Positions 59,808 through 64,000 of a DNA stretch of 64,000 nucleotides are shown here, one piece after another; position 1 is the stretch's first letter, and every line of letters begins with the position of its first letter. Source of the stretch: Bradyrhizobium oligotrophicum S58 (lineage in GTDB: Bacteria; Pseudomonadota; Alphaproteobacteria; Rhizobiales; Xanthobacteraceae); assembly GCF_000344805.1 (NCBI RefSeq), contig NC_020453.1:4931001-4995000 (forward strand). The letters run 5' to 3'. The notes under the pieces were generated by a model that was not told the DNA's origin, searched no databases, and saw nothing but the letters and a program-made list of their open reading frames with translations. The position numbers were made by a program, and so were the translations under genes.

Positions 59808-61796
59808 ATGGCGAGCGATATGAAATGCGGTAGTCCGGTCATTGCGCCGCTGCGGGCAGCGGCCGGTCTCGGCGCGGTCGTCGCCCTGGCGGCGCTCTGT
59901 TGCGACGGCACGGCCTGCTACGCCCAGGCGGAGACGGCGATCAGGTTTCCTACGCTGAGTTCGCAATTGCCGGCGGATATTCCGGGCGGTGCGGGCAACG
60001 CGACCATTACCGACGCTGCGGTGTTCGCATGGCAGGAGTTCATCGCGCTCAATTGGCCGGCGGCGAAGCAGACCGGCGTAGCAGGATCCCAGACCCGCGG
60101 CGTGCCGGACAACAGCAAGAGGTTCGGTGACGACAGCAGCGGTGCCAACCAGGCGAACCAGCCCGTCGTCTGGGAAACCTACCGTTCCAAGGTCGAGACC
60201 TTCCCGGGCGTCGGCGACCCACCGGGCTATGTCAACGATCCGACGAAGGACTACGGCTTCGATGTCGGACCGGCCTATGTCTATGGGACCCGGTCGACAA
60301 CGTCCCCTCCGAATGGTCCGCCGCTGCAGAACAATCCCGGCGGGTCTCCGCTGAATGTGCCTCCCTGCCAGAACCCGGCGCAGAGCGCGGTGGCAACGCC
60401 GGCCTACGTCAATCTGGACGAGATCACCCAGATCGGCCTGGACTCGATGCTCGCGGGCGTATTGCCGTCCTCGATCAAAAAGCCGACGGCCCAGAACGCC
60501 AACGCCCAGCCGCAACTGATCCGGTTCCTGGCCAAGGGCAACCGGACTTTCTACGACTACGTGGCGGCCAACACGTTCTGGTACCAGGGAGCGGCGTTCG
60601 TGACGGCGAAATCGAATTTCAACACCGCCGCCGTGAACAATCAATATCCGCCGCCGCAACCCACCATCGCGTTGCCGGCCGGCACCGTTCTGGTGAAGGC
60701 GGCGTGGCGACAGCTGGCGCCGAGCGAGAACGCCTCCAGCTTCCACACGAAGACCGTCCGCTTCTACGACGAAGGCGCGGGGACCCAGACCGCCTGCTAT
60801 CGCGAGCAGACCTGGGCCCTGATCGCGCTTCACATCATCCAGAAGACGCCGACTGCACCCAACTTCATCTTCGCTACGTTCGAATATACCAGCAACATCC
60901 TGAACCAGAACGGAACTCCGGTCGAGAACAACAACGGCGCGGAGGTCAAGGCGCCGCCGGGCGACGCCATGAATCCGCGGCTTAACTACTTCGACGTCAA
61001 CAACAAGTACTACAGCCCGGATCAACCCAAGGGCGTTCCGGCGCAGCCCCCGGCGCCGACGCCACCATCCGGTGCAACGCTGCCGCTGGTCCAGGTGACC
61101 GGGGCCTATTGCAAGCCGGAGAGCAGCTTGTACTTCCAGGACCTCGACCTCAATGGCGACCCCGTTCCGCCGGCCAATAGCGGCGTTTGCGTGAAAAAGC
61201 GCTACTTCGCGATTCCACCGCAAATCCAGCAGGTCAATGCAGCGGCACACGCTGCGCTCTCGAGCTACGGCGCTCCGCCGATATGGCAGAACTACAAACT
61301 GGTCAATGTCCAGTGGCAGCCATTCGACATCAGCGACATCGACACCAGCGGCAAGAATTCGAGCCGGCTCTCGTCGACCTTCAGCCTCGCCAACAGCGTC
61401 GTGGAGACGGACAACACGCTCCAGCAGTTCTTCGGTGGCCTGTTCTATTATCCGAATGCGAATAACGGCCTGTTCTTCAAATCGGCGTTCGAGATCGATC
61501 CGAACACCAGCAAGTCGACCGGCCCCGCCTTCAACATCTATGGCCCCCCCGGCGGCCAGGTCCCGCCGAACCAGTTCACGCGGACCAATATGGGCGGTTG
61601 CATGGGTTGCCATGGCCGGGCCCAGCGCGGCGGCACCGATTTCAGCTTCACACTGAGCGGCGGCCCCGTGGCGCAGCCCGAATTTGCGGTACCCACCACC
61701 GCGGTCCAGGCGACCGCCCCTGCCGCGCGGGGCTTCCCGGTCGGCTTCGACAAGAGCCGTCTGGAAAAGCTGCACGCAGCTCTTGCCGGACGCTGA
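59808..61796 (+). CDS. Exported single-haem cytochrome c-like protein
   Basis: The protein has 662 residues. I choose the second of two adjacent ATGs (59808) because GAGGAG is six bases upstream. A signal peptide ends near 'ACYAQAETA', so the protein is periplasmic. There is one haem-binding motif, CMGCH in 'NMGGCMGCHGRAQRGGTDFS' near residue 600, close to the C-terminus. The remaining 500-odd residues are Asn/Pro/Gly/Tyr-rich with no recognised domain. It is 27 bp after the FmdE-like gene. It may be an electron-transfer partner on the outer face of the membrane, but a cytosolic NiFe protein could not reach it directly. Confidence 0.75.
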   Translation: MASDMKCGSPVIAPLRAAAGLGAVVALAALCCDGTACYAQAETAIRFPTLSSQLPADIPGGAGNATITDAAVFAWQEFIALNWPAAKQTGVAGSQTRGVPDNSKRFGDDSSGANQANQPVVWETYRSKVETFPGVGDPPGYVNDPTKDYGFDVGPAYVYGTRSTTSPPNGPPLQNNPGGSPLNVPPCQNPAQSAVATPAYVNLDEITQIGLDSMLAGVLPSSIKKPTAQNANAQPQLIRFLAKGNRTFYDYVAANTFWYQGAAFVTAKSNFNTAAVNNQYPPPQPTIALPAGTVLVKAAWRQLAPSENASSFHTKTVRFYDEGAGTQTACYREQTWALIALHIIQKTPTAPNFIFATFEYTSNILNQNGTPVENNNGAEVKAPPGDAMNPRLNYFDVNNKYYSPDQPKGVPAQPPAPTPPSGATLPLVQVTGAYCKPESSLYFQDLDLNGDPVPPANSGVCVKKRYFAIPPQIQQVNAAAHAALSSYGAPPIWQNYKLVNVQWQPFDISDIDTSGKNSSRLSSTFSLANSVVETDNTLQQFFGGLFYYPNANNGLFFKSAFEIDPNTSKSTGPAFNIYGPPGGQVPPNQFTRTNMGGCMGCHGRAQRGGTDFSFTLSGGPVAQPEFAVPTTAVQATAPAARGFPVGFDKSRLEKLHAALAGR

Positions 61797-61908
61797 CCGG
61801 CCGTCCCTGCGCTCCGCGCCAGCCAGGCGCGGGGCGCACACACGAGCTGTCCTCCTCACGGCCGCAGCCGTCGGGCGAGGCGATGCGCGAGGACAACATG
61901 GTGGTCGC

Positions 61909-62763
61909 GTGATCTCAGCCTTGCACACCATCCGCACTTATCCATTTGACCCGGGTGTCCCACTCCTCTCGCATTACCCGGCCATGAAACTCGGCCACCG
62001 AAAAAGCGTGGACCACTTCGCCGGATTGCTCGCACCGATGGCTCACCAGGCCATGCGCGACGCGCCCCGGCACCAGCAGGACTGGGTGCTGACATCGCCA
62101 CCGCTGCAGGGATTGCCGTGCGGCGCCAATCTGGTCTGCCGCGCGGCTTACGGCATGATCGCCAAAGCCCTGCCGCCCGGCATGACCCTGCGCCTCGACG
62201 CGATGCAGATTCAGGGCTCCAGGAAACCAATCGACAGCGAGGCCGACTTCAAGGGCTACAACGACTACAGCAAGCACGACCTGAAGACCCGGCAGCACTT
62301 TCACTTGGCGCGCGATCAGCCCGCACGCTACGATCTTTCCAACTTCGCAGGCCGCCGCGTAATCTTCGTGAACGACATCAACGTTACCGGCACGCAGCTC
62401 GCCGTGATCACGAAGCTTCTGGATGGCGCCGGTGTCGAGCGCCTCGACGTCTTGCTGATCGTGAATGTCGAGCGCCCGATCGGACGCACGTTTCCCCAGA
62501 TCGAGAGCGAGATCAACGCTTCGAGCCTCGCCGGTCTCCCGGACTTCATCGCCTTCCTGCGCGATGGCGAATTCGAAGCCACGGGAAAATTGATCTCGCG
62601 GCTGCTGTCCCATGATCCGGATGAACTCGCAGCGATCTTCGACGCGCTGCGCCCTTCCGGGCGACGGGTGCTGCATCGCGCGATCCTTCAGGAGGGCCTC
62701 TATGGAGGCCGCTTTTTCAAGGAAAGAATGCAGGTGGTCGAGCGGGCCGTTCTCGAAGAATGA
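61909..62763 (+). CDS. Phosphoribosyltransferase-like protein
   Basis: The protein has 284 residues if it starts at the GTG at 61909; the frame is open far upstream but overlaps the cytochrome gene. 'GRRVIFVNDINVTGTQLAVI' matches the PRPP-binding loop of type I phosphoribosyltransferases (VxxVDDxxxTGxT), though the second Asp is Asn. 'LTSPPLQGLPCGANLVCRAA' may be the family's early loop. A helical C-terminal part follows. Members salvage bases or regulate nucleotide synthesis. It could use PRPP in this operon, perhaps with the SIS protein. The substrate is unknown. Confidence 0.65.
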   Translation: MISALHTIRTYPFDPGVPLLSHYPAMKLGHRKSVDHFAGLLAPMAHQAMRDAPRHQQDWVLTSPPLQGLPCGANLVCRAAYGMIAKALPPGMTLRLDAMQIQGSRKPIDSEADFKGYNDYSKHDLKTRQHFHLARDQPARYDLSNFAGRRVIFVNDINVTGTQLAVITKLLDGAGVERLDVLLIVNVERPIGRTFPQIESEINASSLAGLPDFIAFLRDGEFEATGKLISRLLSHDPDELAAIFDALRPSGRRVLHRAILQEGLYGGRFFKERMQVVERAVLEE

Positions 62764-62802
62764 ACGATCAGACGATCGGCTGGGGTCCGAGGGAGGCTGG
62801 CA

Positions 62803-63606
62803 ATGACCGCGTCGATTTTCGATCTTGCGTATGAAGTCCCCATCATCAAGCCGAAGGTCTATGCCGGGAGCTATACGCGCATCCCCTTCGACTCGACTGA
62901 CCCACGCCGGAACGAGCCTTTGGTCAGGCTGGAAACCGTCGGCGTCGCCTATGAAGCCCATCACGCGCGGACCGACGGCGGCAACTGGCCGTATTTCGGA
63001 GCGGTGCCTGGCGCACGCAAGGATGTCTGGCTGCGCAAGACCGTTGCCGGCATGCTGGCCGACGTCAATGACCTGCTCCGGCCCTACCGCGTCGAGCTGA
63101 TCGTTTGGGATGGATATCGCACGCTCGCCTGCCAGCAAGGCATGTGGGACTTCTTCTATCGCGAAGCAGCTCGAGCGCTGCCCGACGGAACGCCGGCGAC
63201 CTGGCGCGCGCAGGCGCTCAAGCATGCCGTCGATCCCAGCGATTTCAGGGAAGATGATCCGGAAACCTGGCCGACCCATGCGACTGGCGCTGCCGTCGAC
63301 CTGGCGCTGCGCGACCTGCAATCCGGAGATTACTGCGAACTGGGCGGCCGTTTCGAGGACATCAACGACGTCGCCGCTACGGATTATTTCGAGCGGAAAC
63401 TCGCGCGCGGGGAGATCGCTGATGACGACCCCCGACTGAGATATCGGCGCCTGCTCCATTGGGCCATGCTCAGCGCGGGCTTCGAGAACGATCCGTTCAC
63501 GTTCTGGCACTATGATTGGGGTAGCCAGCTCTATGTAAAGATGACGCATGCGCTGCGAGCCGATCCGGTCAAAGCCGCCTGGTACGGCTATATCGCTCCC
63601 CCTTGA
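62803..63606 (+). CDS. M15D D-Ala-D-Ala dipeptidase-like protein (VanX/DdpX family), catalytic Glu replaced
   Basis: The protein has 267 residues from MTASIFDLAYEV. VanX-like blocks: 'LIVWDGYRTLACQQGMWDFF' (the conserved Arg), 'THATGAAVDLALRD' (zinc ligands His and Asp) and 'PFTFWHYDWGSQL' (third ligand His). In VanX the last motif is E-x-W-H, with Glu as the general base; here that position is Thr. All zinc ligands remain, so it may bind zinc and a small substrate without standard dipeptidase activity. It is the last clear gene of the plus-strand operon, 39 bp after its neighbour. A link to peptide processing is possible. Confidence 0.8.
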   Translation: MTASIFDLAYEVPIIKPKVYAGSYTRIPFDSTDPRRNEPLVRLETVGVAYEAHHARTDGGNWPYFGAVPGARKDVWLRKTVAGMLADVNDLLRPYRVELIVWDGYRTLACQQGMWDFFYREAARALPDGTPATWRAQALKHAVDPSDFREDDPETWPTHATGAAVDLALRDLQSGDYCELGGRFEDINDVAATDYFERKLARGEIADDDPRLRYRRLLHWAMLSAGFENDPFTFWHYDWGSQLYVKMTHALRADPVKAAWYGYIAPP

Positions 63607-64000
63607 GCGTCGCCGCGGTGAACGCCGTATCAGGCGCTCGCACGACATTGTTGGATTTGCGTGGTCTTGGCTCTCCGGTCGGCGCCCAACGTTGACCCCA
63701 CTCGAGAGTCGGCATGTCTTCTATTCCGAATTGCAGCGGCTTGCCGGCGTCGATGTTGGACGTCGACGCATACTGCCGATAAAATGTCTGCAGCGCGACG
63801 GCGACGCCGTCAGACAGGCCGCAGATCACTCTGCCCGGGCCTACTTGATGCGGGACATCGCACGGACGCGTGTCATACGTTTCAGACGGCGGGCATGGCT
63901 GAGCCATCTCGCGGCGATCTCCACCCGAGTTGTGGTCCTAAGTGAACCTCTTCTTCAAGAAGAGGCGCAGGGAAGACCGGGTATCGGCTGATACCCGCGG
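63607..64000. other. Region after the operon with two hairpins; no gene recognised
   Basis: Two strong inverted repeats lie near the right edge: CCTCTTCTT-C-AAGAAGAGG (63947-63965), whose one-base loop suits DNA pairing or a protein site better than an RNA hairpin, and GGGTATC-GGCT-GATACCC (63979-63996), a good RNA hairpin. Frames of 90-150 codons cross 63550-63990 on both strands but carry no recognisable sequence. Confidence 0.5.

Noticed and set aside
59247..61937. An 896-codon minus-strand frame opposite the haem protein and FmdE-like genes
   Set aside because: Arg/Gly/Val/Asp-rich with no domain; the plus-strand genes have a signal peptide, CxxCH and tight operon spacing.
61915..63648. 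A 577-codon minus-strand frame opposite the PRTase-like and M15-like genes
   Set aside because: No family sequence; the plus-strand proteins have recognisable motifs.

Overview
The window is GC-rich, densely coded DNA from an alphaproteobacterium. A Bradyrhizobium, probably of the photosynthetic stem-nodulating group, is the best guess. The basis is the gene mix: CO-dehydrogenase-like molybdenum hydroxylase genes, a BjaI/BraI-type LuxI with its LuxR, opine-type oxidase and peptide transporter genes, and hyp genes. This is inference from gene content; no rRNA or tRNA was recognised.

Layout. (1) 1-2130, mostly minus strand: the start of an amino-acid ABC binding protein, a nitroreductase and a MarR regulator. 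(2) 2305-7979, plus: a catabolic operon of an amidohydrolase and a three-subunit molybdenum hydroxylase whose iron-sulfur subunit is fused to a CoxG-like domain. (3) 8386-24338, minus: a type I secretion operon (ABC exporter, membrane fusion protein, small Cys-rich secreted protein, and a 3938-residue RTX protein that begins with a trypsin-like protease domain). (4) 24840-36390: regulators and accessory genes, namely a frameshifted Crp/Fnr gene, an orphan Tat-type binding protein, a GntR regulator, a methyltransferase, MmgE/PrpD, an EamA exporter, an opine dehydrogenase, a sugar isomerase and a PhoB-like regulator. (5) 36549-45801: an opine/imino-acid uptake and oxidation operon with its own LysR gene. 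A shared 43-44 bp element lies upstream of both the oxidase operon and the binding-protein gene. (6) 46238-48439: divergent luxR and luxI quorum-sensing genes, with a 22-bp dyad ahead of luxI. (7) 48722-63606: two divergent operons around an atypical [NiFe]-hydrogenase-like protein.

Region 7 is the most unusual part. The minus-strand operon holds a hydrogenase large-subunit homologue, two related short acidic peptides and a YcaO protein. The plus-strand operon holds hypF, hypC, a SIS-domain sugar isomerase, hypD, hypE, an FmdE-like protein, an exported single-haem protein, a phosphoribosyltransferase-like protein and an M15 dipeptidase-like protein. No hydrogenase small subunit, hypA/hypB or maturation protease is visible. 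The large subunit lacks one of the four nickel cysteines (Ser113) and the proton-gate glutamate (Gly64). One peptide gene and the 3' end of the hydrogenase gene have been tandemly duplicated. A YcaO enzyme next to small Cys-containing peptides suggests a ribosomally made, modified peptide tied to an atypical NiFe protein. I know of no described system with this combination.

The groups could connect: the LuxI/LuxR pair sits beside the YcaO operon, and the opine region contains both an opine dehydrogenase with an exporter-like gene and a complete import and oxidation route.
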